The notes beneath the pieces were generated by a model. That model was not told the DNA's origin. It did no database searches and saw nothing but the letters and a program-made list of their open reading frames with translations. A stretch of DNA of 64,000 bases, taken from Trichomonas vaginalis G3. Taxonomy: Eukaryota > Parabasalia > Trichomonadida > Trichomonadidae. The position numbers and the translations under genes are program-made. Shown in pieces: positions 41,322-52,060 of this stretch (the stretch's first letter is position 1; each line of letters opens with the position of its first letter). The DNA is taken from the NCBI RefSeq assembly GCF_026262505.1, contig NC_067204.1, positions 7,349,797-7,413,796 on the forward strand. The letters are read 5' to 3'.

Positions 41322-41505
41322 GAGAACTATGGTCTGCGAGGTACATAGATAGAATCAGTACCTCGCAGACTATAGTTCTCTATATGGCGCCGAAAATTTT
41401 TGGTGAAATGTCGTCGCATTTCACCAAAAATTTTTCGGCGCCATAGGAAGAATTGGGGGTGTGAGATACTATTACATGCTATAGTACTCACACCCTCCAA
41501 CTCCC
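41322..41505. repeat. three consecutive long hairpins
   Basis: Hairpin 1: arms 41322-41344 and 41358-41380 (GAGAACTATGGTCTGCGAGG..., one mismatch, 13-base loop). Hairpin 2: arms 41383-41410 and 41417-41445 (TATGGCGCCGAAAATTTTTG..., one unpaired base, loop TCGTCG). Hairpin 3: arms about 41456-41472 and 41480-41495 (GGGTGTGAG-ATACTAT). All three lie within 185 bases of otherwise plain AT-rich DNA and have higher GC in their stems. Confidence 0.8.
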
Positions 41506-42057
41506 AATCAAAATCGCATAAAATTTGCTACTTATCTTCAGATTACCTCCCATTATAAAATATATCATTGCTATCTCATTGTACTATATTTCCACCCTAT
41601 TGTATTTAAAAATATAAAATTTTTTGATAATATATTTTTATATCTTGAATTTTCAAACAATATATTCACAGATAATATAATGGGAAATCTATCTCAACCT
41701 AGCCTTAAAGTACCAAACTCCTGCTTGCATTCTCACTCACAAATATTAAACATCCATCTCCAAAAAACTAAATTCTTCACAATTTTTTAAAATTGAGAAC
41801 ATAAAAAACGTATGCATTCAATAATTTAAGATACTAACAAATATTAAAAACTTCAAAATATCAGATATTAACGTTTTTCAATTAAAAAAAATATCATTTT
41901 GCTTTTCAATTCGAACATAAATCTTAAATATTTTTAATTAATATCTGATTTACAGCATTATTATCCATTTATAAATCTGACAAATAAATGACAAAACCAT
42001 CAGAAATAGTGTCACTTTTTGTCAAAAGTGAAGTCACGCTATTTTTCATGCACAACA
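41506..42057. other. AT-rich host flank next to fragment B
   Basis: No gene seen. The last 50 bases (TGTCACTTTTTGTCAAAAGT) recall the AAAAGTGACA motifs of Maverick spacers, so the true edge of B may lie slightly further left. Confidence 0.4.
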
Positions 42058-45000
42058 CTCTGCTTCAAGTTGTAGCATCTTTGCCTCATGTTCACCTAGT
42101 ATGTTGTAAATTTCCCATGTCCTTTTTGCCTTTGGGCTCTGGTCGCCCATCTCAGGTAACCTATATCCTAGAAAGATTTTGTCATAGTTTGTATTTGAGT
42201 CTTCGATTATTGTTTGCATGACTCTTTCCTGAGTTTCCGTTCAAGCTCTTCAAATATAGCTTGTCCATATGGAATAAGCTCGTTTCCAAATATATGTTTT
42301 TGTAGCCATTCTGGTTTTCTTTCCATGTAACCAATAATATCTTTTGTGAATGGGAAAGCTTTTACCCAACGTTTCAGTCTTGCGTCATTTATTTCTGTAG
42401 TTGGTTTTATTTTGTCATGGAACATGTTTTTCAATACTAACATTTCATTTGGTACTGTCCATTTGAGTTTTCTTAAATATTCATCCTTCTCAGTTCATTG
42501 CTGTAAGTTTTATGACATTTTGCAAACTTTCGTTTGCAAGGTCATGTACAATAGGTTCTCTTCCTTCTCTCTCCCTAACTTTCTTTCTAAACTCTTCACC
42601 AAATATACCATCTCTATGGTTCTGTGTAGTTCTTTGAGATAAATGTTCTAGAACATCAGGTGTTATATTTCCCTCAGCCATGTTCATTTCATACCGGTCC
42701 AAAATATCTGCATCTTTCATATCTTTCAATGGCATTAAAGCCGCGCTGAAAATACCAGTTATATCTGGTTCACCATTCACTTCCATTGCGTCTACAACTT
42801 CTTGGAATTGAGGTTGTAAGTTTATGAACCACCTATCCGGATTAGCTTTATGACCCCATCTCATTGTAGTTCCATAGTCTGCAGAAACAAAAGTAGGTTT
42901 GTTTCCATATTGGTTAGGTTCTGAATGAACTTTAAACAATGTTTCATTTCTATATGTTTTGTTGAAATTTAACCTTTTATTTTCACCGAGTTCAGCCAAA
43001 GATTGAACGTTATATGGTCGTAAGTAAAAAGGATTATTGTATTTGCGTACATTTTTTTCAGTACTTCCATTCTATGCTGAATATTTTCATCTGATGTTGG
43101 AGTCTTTTGTATGTCGGTGAACATTTTCGATATTCTTCTACTATGTCAGCCGAATTTTTCTTAGACTCTTGGAAAGATTCCATATTCACCTCATACTCTT
43201 GTTGAGGGTCAAGATTTTTCGGCTGTTCCAAATCTTCATCTAGTTCTGTGAAGTTAGTTTCCAAAGGAGAACTTGTTCGTTTCCTTCAGGCTCTTCTAGC
43301 TGTTGTTGCTGAACTATTTCTTCCATGTCTGGTTGTATCTGAACTTCTTCCTGTTGAGTTTCTTGTACCTCATCTGCTGGCATTTCATATATTCCGAGAC
43401 CGTTTTTAACAAGTTCCCTATCTAAGTCATCCGGACTCATAAACCTTTCTTCTTTCGTTCCGTCTCTATTTTTTACGCGTTTCATGAAGAGAGTTGAATT
43501 ATCATTTAGCTCTGACATCAAATATCTCGGAGTAAATTCATCCATGTCATTTGGATGATATGCTATTAAATCATATCCCTTTGCGAGCTTGTATTTTCCA
43601 GGTTTGAGATTATATCCGATTTTATGCTGAACCATAAAGCTAAATAGGTTCGGGTCAGTATTTCCTTCCTTGAACTTTCTAATAGCTTCTTTATATCTGT
43701 CACTAAAGTCAAGAGTATCTGGGTAACCATAATCTTCCTTAAGCATTTTTAAGAATTCTTGGTTTCCTTTTTCTCTACTTCTTTTATGTCTTTGCTCTGT
43801 TTGTGGTTGTTGTGCTGGATTTTGAACTGTTGGTTGTTGTGCTGGATTTTGAACTGTTGGTTGTTATGCTGGATTTTGAACTGTTTGTTTTGGTTGTTGT
43901 TGTTGTGCTGGATTTTGAACTGTTGGTTGTTGTGTTGGTTTTGGTGCATGTCTGTGTCTGTGTCCATGTGACGATGTAAATGTTTTAGGTAGTCCTGGTG
44001 CAGGTGCTTCTCTTGGAGTGTTTGGTGGTATATAAGTTCCACCAGCTGGCACATATGTTCCATCTGCAGCATAATGTCCTACCTGACTTTTCATTCTTAA
44101 GAAAGCATTTACTAGGTCTGTTTTGGTCTGTTGTAACTCTTTTTCTTGACTTTCCACGACAGCTGCTCTAACGGCATCATAGGCACTTTGAACTGCCTGT
44201 CTCGTTGCTGCATCTGTTATTTTCGTCATATTTTGTGCTACTTCTCTTAACTCTTTGTCGAAACCTTCAGACTTCAGTTTCTTTCCAGATGAGAAGTCGT
44301 TCACTAGTTTCACCTTACTATGAAGAGCTTCGAAGGCATTCTTAAAGTCAGCATTCATTAAAGCTTCATTTGAACTGTCTTCATCCGCTTGTATTTTTGT
44401 CCTTATTGACCCTATAAGTTGGGCTGCTTTAGCGCTGGCTTGGGCATCTAACCAGTCATTATTAGCTTTTATAATATCTGCGCTTTTCATTGCCTTTTGC
44501 ATGGCTGCGTCGTTATTTTTACTTTCTTGTGCTAAGTTTTCATACTGTACGGTTTGGTTTTGCAACTGTAAAAGTTTTTCTGCCTTTACATTTGCTTCAA
44601 CTTCTTTTTTATCTCATCGCTATCCATATATGTCTTCATGGCTTTTTGTTTTATCTCTTCATCTTTCAGTACTTTATATTGAGTAGTATGGTTTTTCAAA
44701 TTTATAACATCTTGTTCCATTTTTGCTACTTCTGCTGCTTTTTCTGACACTTTTTTCGCATATTCCTCTGTACTTAGTTCTTTCAGTTGTTCTTCTTTCT
44801 TCTTTTTCTCTACGTTTAACTCATTGAGTTTCTTTGTCTGTCTGTCATATTCTAGTTTCTTTTCGTTTTCACTTATTTGTTTCTGTATGTCTATGTTTGA
44901 CTTTTTGACATCTGTTATTTAATTTTTGAGTGAACTCAAATTCATTTGACTTTGAGGGTTATAAGCTGTTCTGTCTGCAGATCCACCATAGCCTGCCATT

Positions 45001-45203
45001 TTCGCTAAAAGTGCCGCTCTTAAACCTCCACTCTGTGCACCAATAACTCGGTTTAAAAGCATAGGGTTGCTTGACATTTGTTGCAACATAGTGGGGTCAT
45101 TCATAATTTGTTGTTGCAACTGTTGTTGTGGTGTCAGTTTTACTATTGGATGTTTCAATGCTCCCTTCCTCTTACGTATATTCTTACGTAGCTTACGTGG
45201 CAT
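42058..45203 (-). pseudogene. large Q/P-rich coiled-coil Maverick protein, truncated copy
   Basis: The ATG at 45203 starts the same protein as in C (MPRKLRKNIRKRKGALKHP). A CAA-to-TAA change makes a stop at 44919-44921 after 94 codons, and further breaks lie near 44600, 43870, 43745, 43270, 43050 and 42490. The gene is cut off at 42058 before its C-terminus. At the place where C has lost one A (44752-44757 here), this copy keeps six A residues and the frame is continuous, which shows the ancestral gene was a single frame there. The Q/P-rich linker is shorter than in C. Confidence 0.8.
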
Positions 45204-45539
45204 TTTAAGTGAAGTTAAAAAGCGGTTTTTGACAGATGTTTATATGACACTATTTGTTCAGCACAAAAAACTACTCGGTCAAAGTGTTGTCGGTTTTGTA
45301 AAATAACCGTCCTATCTCATTCTATAAGGGGAAAAAGGCTTCTCAAGTATACTTCCTTGGAACGCCTGTAACTTTTCCTGTAGCGATGATAGACCCTTAC
45401 TTGTCCGGACAAAGTTATACTATTTTGAGTGCTCTACAAAAAAGTCAACGGCGACGACTCTCAAAAACAGTTGTGTAAAAAGTTTTACCGTTGGACAAAA
45501 AAGTATATATAGAAAACAAAAAACGTTTATAGTTCATTC

Positions 45540-45635
45540 AATATTTGAGATAAACCATTTTTCCAACGGTAACCCCTCTATTTTTTTATTTTATTTAATA
45601 GTTACCGTTGACAAAAACGGTTTATCTCAAATATT
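45540..45635. repeat. subterminal inverted repeat with AACGG motifs (copy B)
   Basis: Arms 45540-45573 (AATATTTGAGATAAACC...) and 45601-45635 are near-complementary around a T-rich loop. The same structure is at 52430-52525 in C. Each arm has GTTACCGTTG or its complement. Confidence 0.75.
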
Positions 45636-45673
45636 TAAATATCTGTCTTTTTTGGTCAGTTCATTTTTATCTA

Positions 45674-45799
45674 ATGGAAGCCCCACTCGCCACATCCTTT
45701 ATAATGTTGAGAACTTTATACCAAGTTCGTCAAAATCTTCCTCGTTACATCCAACGGTCATTCGACACGAGAATTGCCGAATTCACACCAGAAGACTAA
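45674..45799 (+). CDS. 41-aa small Maverick protein at the element edge
   Basis: ATG at 45674, preceded by TCATTTTTATCTA; product starts MEAPLATSFIMLRTLYQVRQ and ends EFTPED. In C the start region is interrupted by inserted DNA (near 52322), yet the EFTPED end is preserved at 52034-52055 on the minus strand fused to an acidic stretch. The protein is basic and helical with no recognised domain. Its retention only in a fragment makes its status uncertain. Confidence 0.45.
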   Translation: MEAPLATSFIMLRTLYQVRQNLPRYIQRSFDTRIAEFTPED

Positions 45800-45887
45800 C
45801 AATTTTCCGAATAAAAACTTCATTTATACTAAACATCTTCGGGGCTAGAGGGCGCAACGCGCCTGGAAGCCCCACTACCTTTTTTTT
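45775..45887 (-). repeat. terminal inverted repeat of fragment B
   Basis: About 113 bases complementary to the left end of C, including ATTCGGAATAAAAACTTC-type sequence, CTAAACATCTTCGGGGCTAG, the hairpin GGCGC-AAC-GCGCC and CCCCACTACC followed by eight T residues. Confidence 0.85.
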
Positions 45888-46018
45888 CATGTCAGATTAT
45901 TTTATAGTTTAGAGCAGAATAATTTTATATTTAATAACTAGAAAAGAATAATACTGATGTATTTGAGCATGATCAAATTGAATCATTATTTTGTGTGAAG
46001 TGATCATAAAATTTTACT

Positions 46019-46462
46019 ATGGCTTGTGTTTGTGATTTGACAGTCATTGCTCAGATCATCGCTATAGTTGGTGGTATATTTGCCATCATTGTAGGATGCT
46101 TCTGGTTTAAGGATGCTCACGGTAACTTTTTCATGGGTGTCAATGGCTTTTTCGATATTGTTTTTGGAATTCTTGTTATTCTTACAGAAGTTTTCCGTCC
46201 AGCTTTCTTCAAGTATTTCGGTTTTATGGTTTTATTCTGGGGCAAAATCATCATGTTCTTCATATTATTCCTTAGATGCTTCACAACAGATTTCAAGCAA
46301 TATACAATCCAAGGCATTGGCTGGATTATCGATGTTATCTGCATGATTATCTTCGCAGTCTTCGCCGTTTGGTTAGGCGGTGGCACAAAATCATTGTTAC
46401 AGAAGGATGGTGTTGAAATGGGCACTTCATCCAGCGACCTCTTTAAGTCTACTACTGATTAA
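46019..46462 (+). CDS. COPI-associated (TVP15-like) four-span membrane protein
   Basis: The 147-residue protein has four hydrophobic segments at about 7-27, 36-56, 64-88 and 98-120, with little between them, then a polar tail (LLQKDGVEMGTSSSDLF). The order and length fit the COPI-associated protein family of Golgi membrane proteins, including the FRPAFFKYFGFMVLFWGK segment after the second span and a Gly-rich turn near the end. Such proteins are linked to vesicle traffic in the early secretory route. An initiator-like TCATA is at 46004-46008, 11 bases before the ATG. The gene lies 130 bases from the end of fragment B and appears intact. Confidence 0.65.
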   Translation: MACVCDLTVIAQIIAIVGGIFAIIVGCFWFKDAHGNFFMGVNGFFDIVFGILVILTEVFRPAFFKYFGFMVLFWGKIIMFFILFLRCFTTDFKQYTIQGIGWIIDVICMIIFAVFAVWLGGGTKSLLQKDGVEMGTSSSDLFKSTTD

Positions 46463-46469
46463 ATACTCT

Positions 46470-47100
46470 TCTTTAAAAAAGATTTATACTTTTTATCCGT
46501 CATTTGAAATATTATTTTTTAGAACAATCTGGCATTATTAAATATTTGAATACGTTTGGCATTACCAAATTTAAAACTTGTTGTTTGAAGTCTCTCACTT
46601 ATAGAAAATGAACTCACTTCATTGAATTATTTTTTCATTGATAGTTTTGATATACAATCGCATTGAATACTAAACACTAAATATCTCATTCTTTATGAAT
46701 TGCTATCGGAGCCAAGTTTAATTATTTAAAAAGTTATTTACATATGAGAGTGATTAAATATTGATGCTCATTTCAATTTTGAAAGTATTTTTAGCTCTAA
46801 TGAAGATCTAGCAGCTTGCAAAGCAATAACTAATGGAAATCCATTCAATATATGCATTTATAAGCAAAATTAAGCATCAAATGAGATTATTGTATCTAAT
46901 AATATGATTTTTACCTTGAGATGGCAAGTTATTAGCATGATAAATAAAATTTGATAATTTTTCCAACGCAAAGAACATGCCTTGATTCGATAATTCAGGT
47001 GCAAATATTTTCATGAGTTGATTTTCAATATTATCAAAGGAGGATAGAATATAATGTCGATGGAATCAACAAAGAATTGAAAGTGAAAAAAAAATTTTTT
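46470..47100. other. intergenic region
   Basis: AT-rich spacer between the membrane protein gene and the Raptor gene; no feature recognised. Confidence 0.4.
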
Positions 47101-47102
47101 GA

Positions 47103-50100
47103 ATGATGAGAAAGAGTTCCGCTGTTAATTTCGTTAGCTTAGGGAAGAAAGTTAATGAATACAACTCCGGAAGTTCCGATGGTGAAGGCCCAGACGATAT
47201 CCCTCGAAACCTAATGAATCCGATGAGAACTCAATCTCAAGAATTTACAGCCGAAGTTTCAAGTATGCTTAATGAGCACAAAATCCTGTTAAACCCTCCA
47301 GACACTCCAATGCACTGTATTAGAGTATCAGATAAGGAATATTCATTGGAAAATTTCAGTTGCCCAACTACACCAATTAATTCTATTCGAATTGAGCCAA
47401 TCGAGTGTGTTGTTGTCAATGTTGCACATCTTGAACAGTTTCCAAAACCTAGTTCTGATTTTGCAAAACAAATTCCTTCAATTTTCGCTTGGCAAAATAC
47501 AAACAATTCTTTCTCTTCCGAATATCCTACAACTATACAAACATATTTTAAGAACACTTATCATCAAATTCGACAGAAAATCAGATTTTTCTTTTCAATT
47601 GCTCCAAATGCAGACAGATTAAACAATTTATCGTCCATCAGATCAGAAGTTGTTAGCGGAAGAGTTTTATTCCACTACATTGGCTATGGATTTCCTGTAA
47701 TTAAAAAGAATACAATTTGGTGCTCTGATAGACGTTCTACAGAGTTCAAACCTTACAATATATCTGATTTATTCCGTAATCTCATGCCTCCTACCTGGTT
47801 TATCTTCGATTGTTCCAATGCCGCCGTTGTTATTCCTCAATTTAAAGAAACATCCGCAGAATTGGCCGCTCGCGATAACAACAAGATCTGGGAGAACTGG
47901 GTTTGCATCTGCGCAACCGATGTAAACGAGCAGCTGCCAGACGATCCAAGATTACCAAAAGATTTCCTTTCTTCCTGCATTTTATCACCTCTTAAGATGG
48001 GCATTGTCTGTCATTTATTACAGCACTACAGGACAAACCTTGTAGGAAACAATTTCCCCACAGAAATTCCCTGTGATCATTTAATCCAAGAAAAACCAAA
48101 GGAACCCAACCAGTTGATGCAAGCTCTTACCGCTATTGCAGATGCCATCGCTTCCGATGGTCTTCCTAAAGATCTTTACCATAGAATTTTCAGATGTGAC
48201 AGATCTTCAGCTGTTATCTTCAGATACGTTCTCTTTGCGCAGTATCTTCTTCGTCCATACCGTATCCACCCCGTAACCCATCCAGCTCTTCCAGATCTTT
48301 CGATGCATCCTCTCTGGAAGCAATGGAGCGTTCTTTTGGACAACGCGATCTGTTCTGTATCCATCCAACGCATAAACTTTACTTCGGACTTGTTTAATTC
48401 CGTTGCCCAAAGTTTCGCGATGATTTTGAAGAACAAACAATACAATTTGATCAGATCCTACCACTTAACATTGTTATTCCACATGTTCTATGCTGACGAA
48501 GCTAATTGCCAGAAGCCACTTCTTCTTTTCGCACAATACGCAGCTTCTCCTGAGATGAATCCTGAAAGATTTTGCAGCGCCATTGTTTTTCACGCTTTGT
48601 TCGTGAAGATGATCGAATGGAATACTTCTGATCCTGCATTCCATTCGATCTGCTTCTTAGTTCTCACGCTGCTTTACCACAAACCGGATTTCGCAACCGA
48701 AATCAGGAAAGACAAAGATCCTTCTCAATTTCCGAACATCATTTTTGACACTTCATTGAATGAGTCGACCAGAACCATTGTAGCGGCCATTGTCGCGACA
48801 TTGGCTATCTGCAACGAAGCTCTTCAACAAGTGTGCACATCCCTCGAGTTCCTTTCCAAAGTTCGTGTAGAACTCGGCCGTGCTTCTCCATTATTAGCAA
48901 CATGGTTACTTTTAATTGTCAGGAGAGCTTTTCACTTGTATTCTCCTGATCCAACTGTTTACGTGTCAAATGGTTTACACGTACAATGTTCCATTCATTT
49001 GTTCTCTCCTTCTCCTGCAGTGAGAGTTGCTGCTCTTTCTGCTTTGGCCTGTTTCTTGAGACCATTTGAATGCAATGTCAATGGACAATTGTTGTTTTTG
49101 GCATTGCCTGTTATAGCTGATGCTTCTTATTTAGTTAGATTCCATTTCGTTCTTCTCTTGAAGAAGTTCGTCACTTCGTTTGAGAACTACTCAGAAAGTG
49201 TGATTGTTAACTCAAATTTCGTTTTCCAGGCAAATTCTTTCGACCAAACTGTGAAGAGTTGTTTTGGCCAGAAATACAATTTGAGTTTATTCGACAAACC
49301 TAATGGGTTGTTCTTCCAAGCTGTTGACGACAATGTCCACATGAAACAGTTCATCAACCGCGCATACGCAATTGCAATGTCTTTGTTGAACCAATACGCG
49401 GAAGATCCTCATCCAAGTGTTTCTAGTTTGGCAACAAGAGTTTTGAAGTATATTTTGCGTTCAAGAAAAGAATACAATGATGCAAACAAGAACGAGGATT
49501 TCAGTTCAGGGCCATCTTCATTCAAAGGCGAACATTTCATTGGCGGAGTGATGAGTTATGGTGGCGAAGATGCTGAAGAATTCGAAGAAGAACATTTTTC
49601 ATTCGCAAATATCGATCAGAACGAATCTCTCCATGAAATTTGTTTGCACGATTTAGTTGACAGAAGAGAATGGCAAGCGCCAACACAACCTGCTAAGCCT
49701 GCTCCTTCCAACCAGAAGAAATCATTACCACCTGCTTCGATGGAGACAATCACGAGGTCAATGACATTCACGCAAACAACGGAAGTCAAGTTATGTGATG
49801 AAGAAATCACGAAAATTTGTTTCGACAAGGACAGTTTAGGTGTTTCTTGTTCAACGAAGAAACAAGTTTTCTTCATCCACGATCAAAAGAAATCATCAAT
49901 CACAGTGAATCGTGGATATATCACAGACTTACATGTTGTTGAATGGCGTGGATATCCAGAGATTCTCTTCGCAACATCAGACAGATGCATTCATCTTTGG
50001 ACACCTCCTAATGAAACATTGAGTTGCACTTTCTGTTGCCAGCCACGTCTCGCGAAGAAGATTGATGAAAACAGTGAAGAAGAATCATCAGATGATGAAG

Positions 50101-50729
50101 ATTCCTTCAATGAAAATGTCTTGATCGCTGTTGCAAATGAACCATTCGTTGTTTACACGACATGTAATTCTGTTGTTCACAAATGGGACATGAAATCATT
50201 GAAGATCAGCTCAGTTGTTGACACAGGAGCACAGACATGCACAACATCAATTAACTGCCATCCACACAAATCAAATCATTTCGTCAGTGGCTGCGAAAAT
50301 GGTGTTGTCAGAGAAATTGAAGCAACGAAAGATGGATCGAATTTCGACTTAGTTTTGGCACCACATCCGAAATTGCCAGTTTTGGGAGTCCAATATTGGA
50401 ATGACATGATCACTAAAAATACAAAATTCTTCGTTGCTTCTGCAGGAGGATTCGTTGACATGTGGGATGATTCTGTACAAGAGAAGTTGATTAATCCTGT
50501 CTGGAAGAAGGATGAAAAACTGTTTTCTTTCGCAGCGCATCCTTTGTATCCTTTGTTGATCATGAGTCCGGAAGATAAGTCTCCTTTCATTATTGACCAC
50601 TCTGGAAACGTTTTGGCTAATTTCACAAAGGTTACTGGAAAGACTGTTTGCGCTTTCCATCTTTTGTTGCCTCTTTTCGGATTGGGAACACAAAATGGAA
50701 CTATCTATGTTTACCAAATGTCTCCATAA
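47103..50729 (+). CDS. Raptor, TORC1 scaffold subunit
   Basis: The 1208-residue protein has the Raptor layout. The N-terminal caspase-like (RNC) domain covers about 100-300, with RVLFHYIGYGFP at 187-198 and WFIFDCSNAAVVIP at 232-245, the family's signature positions, followed by DDPRLPKDFLSSCILSPLKM. A helical HEAT-type region follows to about 790, with HPLWKQWSVLLDNAIC and CSIHLFSPSPAVRVAALSAL. The C-terminal third (about 890-1208) is a seven-bladed WD40-type propeller with units such as YPEILFATSDRCIHLW and NHFVSGCENGVVREI. Raptor recruits substrates to TOR kinase and controls growth in response to nutrients. It is intact, intronless, and has a higher GC and better codon use than the flanks. 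The start is the first of two adjacent ATGs. Confidence 0.93.
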   Translation: MMRKSSAVNFVSLGKKVNEYNSGSSDGEGPDDIPRNLMNPMRTQSQEFTAEVSSMLNEHKILLNPPDTPMHCIRVSDKEYSLENFSCPTTPINSIRIEPIECVVVNVAHLEQFPKPSSDFAKQIPSIFAWQNTNNSFSSEYPTTIQTYFKNTYHQIRQKIRFFFSIAPNADRLNNLSSIRSEVVSGRVLFHYIGYGFPVIKKNTIWCSDRRSTEFKPYNISDLFRNLMPPTWFIFDCSNAAVVIPQFKETSAELAARDNNKIWENWVCICATDVNEQLPDDPRLPKDFLSSCILSPLKMGIVCHLLQHYRTNLVGNNFPTEIPCDHLIQEKPKEPNQLMQALTAIADAIASDGLPKDLYHRIFRCDRSSAVIFRYVLFAQYLLRPYRIHPVTHPALPDLSMHPLWKQWSVLLDNAICSVSIQRINFTSDLFNSVAQSFAMILKNKQYNLIRSYHLTLLFHMFYADEANCQKPLLLFAQYAASPEMNPERFCSAIVFHALFVKMIEWNTSDPAFHSICFLVLTLLYHKPDFATEIRKDKDPSQFPNIIFDTSLNESTRTIVAAIVATLAICNEALQQVCTSLEFLSKVRVELGRASPLLATWLLLIVRRAFHLYSPDPTVYVSNGLHVQCSIHLFSPSPAVRVAALSALACFLRPFECNVNGQLLFLALPVIADASYLVRFHFVLLLKKFVTSFENYSESVIVNSNFVFQANSFDQTVKSCFGQKYNLSLFDKPNGLFFQAVDDNVHMKQFINRAYAIAMSLLNQYAEDPHPSVSSLATRVLKYILRSRKEYNDANKNEDFSSGPSSFKGEHFIGGVMSYGGEDAEEFEEEHFSFANIDQNESLHEICLHDLVDRREWQAPTQPAKPAPSNQKKSLPPASMETITRSMTFTQTTEVKLCDEEITKICFDKDSLGVSCSTKKQVFFIHDQKKSSITVNRGYITDLHVVEWRGYPEILFATSDRCIHLWTPPNETLSCTFCCQPRLAKKIDENSEEESSDDEDSFNENVLIAVANEPFVVYTTCNSVVHKWDMKSLKISSVVDTGAQTCTTSINCHPHKSNHFVSGCENGVVREIEATKDGSNFDLVLAPHPKLPVLGVQYWNDMITKNTKFFVASAGGFVDMWDDSVQEKLINPVWKKDEKLFSFAAHPLYPLLIMSPEDKSPFIIDHSGNVLANFTKVTGKTVCAFHLLLPLFGLGTQNGTIYVYQMSP

Positions 50730-51001
50730 CTTTTTACTCATATATATATTTTTTATTTTTATTATTTGTAAATTTTCATTTATTTGATTTATATCTCTTA
50801 CTCTCTTCGCTCCGGTGTATAATGTTTCTGAGAAACTGCACATTCTATTTGAAATTGTAGCCGTATTTTTTTTTAGAGCCAAAAAAATAAAAACGCACTC
50901 GAATTTATCTTCCTAAACTCGAATTATCGTCCAAATTTGCATCCCTAAAATATGAAAACAAATATAATTCGCTCGAAAATTTTTCCTAAATGTTAGTCAC
51001 T

Positions 51002-51061
51002 GTTACGGTTTTTTCTTTGGGGGCGAGCTTGCGAGCCCCCAAAAAAAGAAAAAATCGTAAC
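51002..51061. repeat. GC-capped palindrome
   Basis: GTTACGGTTTTTTCTTTGGG and its near-complement form a hairpin of about 27 paired bases with the tip GGCGAGC-TT-GCGAGCC. The outer bases continue pairing as GTTACGG and TCGTAAC. It could be a cruciform or part of a transposon end. Confidence 0.7.
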
Positions 51062-51071
51062 GGTGAGCTCA

Positions 51072-51593
51072 CATTTCGGCATAGTTTAAGTCTAGGTTTT
51101 GCATTTTAAAATGTTTGTTACCTTATCTTCTTTCAAAAAGTGGCAAAAATTTGTTTGAAATTTGAAAAAGATATTTTTATTTGCATAAATGACATTCAAC
51201 TAAGCTGTAGCATGATTCTTTTGCATGCTCTAGTTTTTTTCTCAGTTCAATCTCCTTCCATACTCTTGCTTGTACCAGTAAGATCGCACCAAAATTCTCA
51301 AAAATTAAGATCTCCAAATTTTATGTTCAACTCCAATTATCAAACGCCCTCATTAACGCCACTCATAGCCATCTTTCATGCATGAGAAATCGTTATTAGA
51401 AGATTTTTTACGGCTAATTATCTGATTCAATTCAGATCAATACTCAAAGCCCCATTATTTATTTATAAATCCTTGTTTGTCGCCTATGCGAATAAAAATT
51501 CTTTTTATATTTTAAACATTTTTTTTTCACTTTGGAAGGAGAAAGGTGACTAACATTTTAAAAATGCAAAAACCGACTAAACTATTTCGAAAT
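51072..51593. mobile_element. MITE candidate with about 48-bp imperfect inverted repeats
   Basis: 51072-51121 (ATTTCGGCATAGTTTAAGTC...) is an imperfect complement of 51546-51593 (...GACTAAACTATTTCGAAAT). Identity is about 80 percent by eye. There is no reading frame between. No clear target duplication is seen. Confidence 0.4.
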
Positions 51594-51880
51594 TTCAAGA
51601 TTCCTCGTTTTAAGGGTTGTTCAAATTTGGATCTACAACCACACAATCACAAAATTATCGTTCTAGACCGCCCTAAAAAATGTCTGATTTTTTGATTTTT
51701 TCGTCAGAACCATCCAATGAGCCTATTAAAGCACGAATGAACTTATCATTGTTTCTAAATACATTGATTGAATACGGTAAAAAATGTCACATTTGAGAAT
51801 TTTTTCAGTATGTTCTTCGCTTCAGAATAATATTGATTCTTCCATCCGAATATCTACACAATAATTATTAAATACAATCT

Positions 51881-52060
51881 AAAAAAGGTAGTGGGGCTTC
51901 CAGGCGCGTTGCGCCCTCTAGCCCCGAAGATGTTTAGTATAAATGAAGTTTTTATTCGGAGGGCTTCCAGGCGCGTTGCGCCCTCTAGCCCCGAAGATGT
52001 TTAGTATAAATGAAGTTTTTATTCGGAAAATTGTTAGTCTTCTGGTGTGAATTCGGAGGA
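51881..52060 (+). repeat. left terminal repeat of C with a 67-bp tandem duplication
   Basis: A-tract 51881-51886, then GGTAGTGGGGCTTCCAGGCG with the GGCGC-GTT-GCGCC hairpin. The 67 bases 51894-51960 are repeated exactly at 51961-52027, so the terminus carries two hairpins. The sequence then continues as in B (AAAATTGTTAGTCTTCTGGT). Confidence 0.9.

Larger units (their letters stand above)
42058..45887 (-). mobile_element. truncated Maverick fragment B (inverted)
   Basis: From 42058 to 45887 the complement aligns by eye with C from its left end through the large structural gene, stopping within that gene at the equivalent of about 56046. Only one terminal repeat is present, at the right. It is closer to C than to A, sharing the GGCGC-GTT-GCGCC terminal hairpin. 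It is a 3.8-kb dead fragment, useful for checking the frame of the large gene. Confidence 0.85.
50730..51880. other. intergenic region with a palindrome and a MITE candidate
   Basis: No gene is seen. The two structured parts are listed separately (51002-51061 and 51072-51593). The rest is AT-rich DNA up to the A-tract of Maverick C. Confidence 0.5.

Noticed and set aside
41988-42221. 77-codon plus-strand frame at the edge of fragment B
   Set aside because: It is antisense to the large Maverick gene and begins in flanking host DNA.
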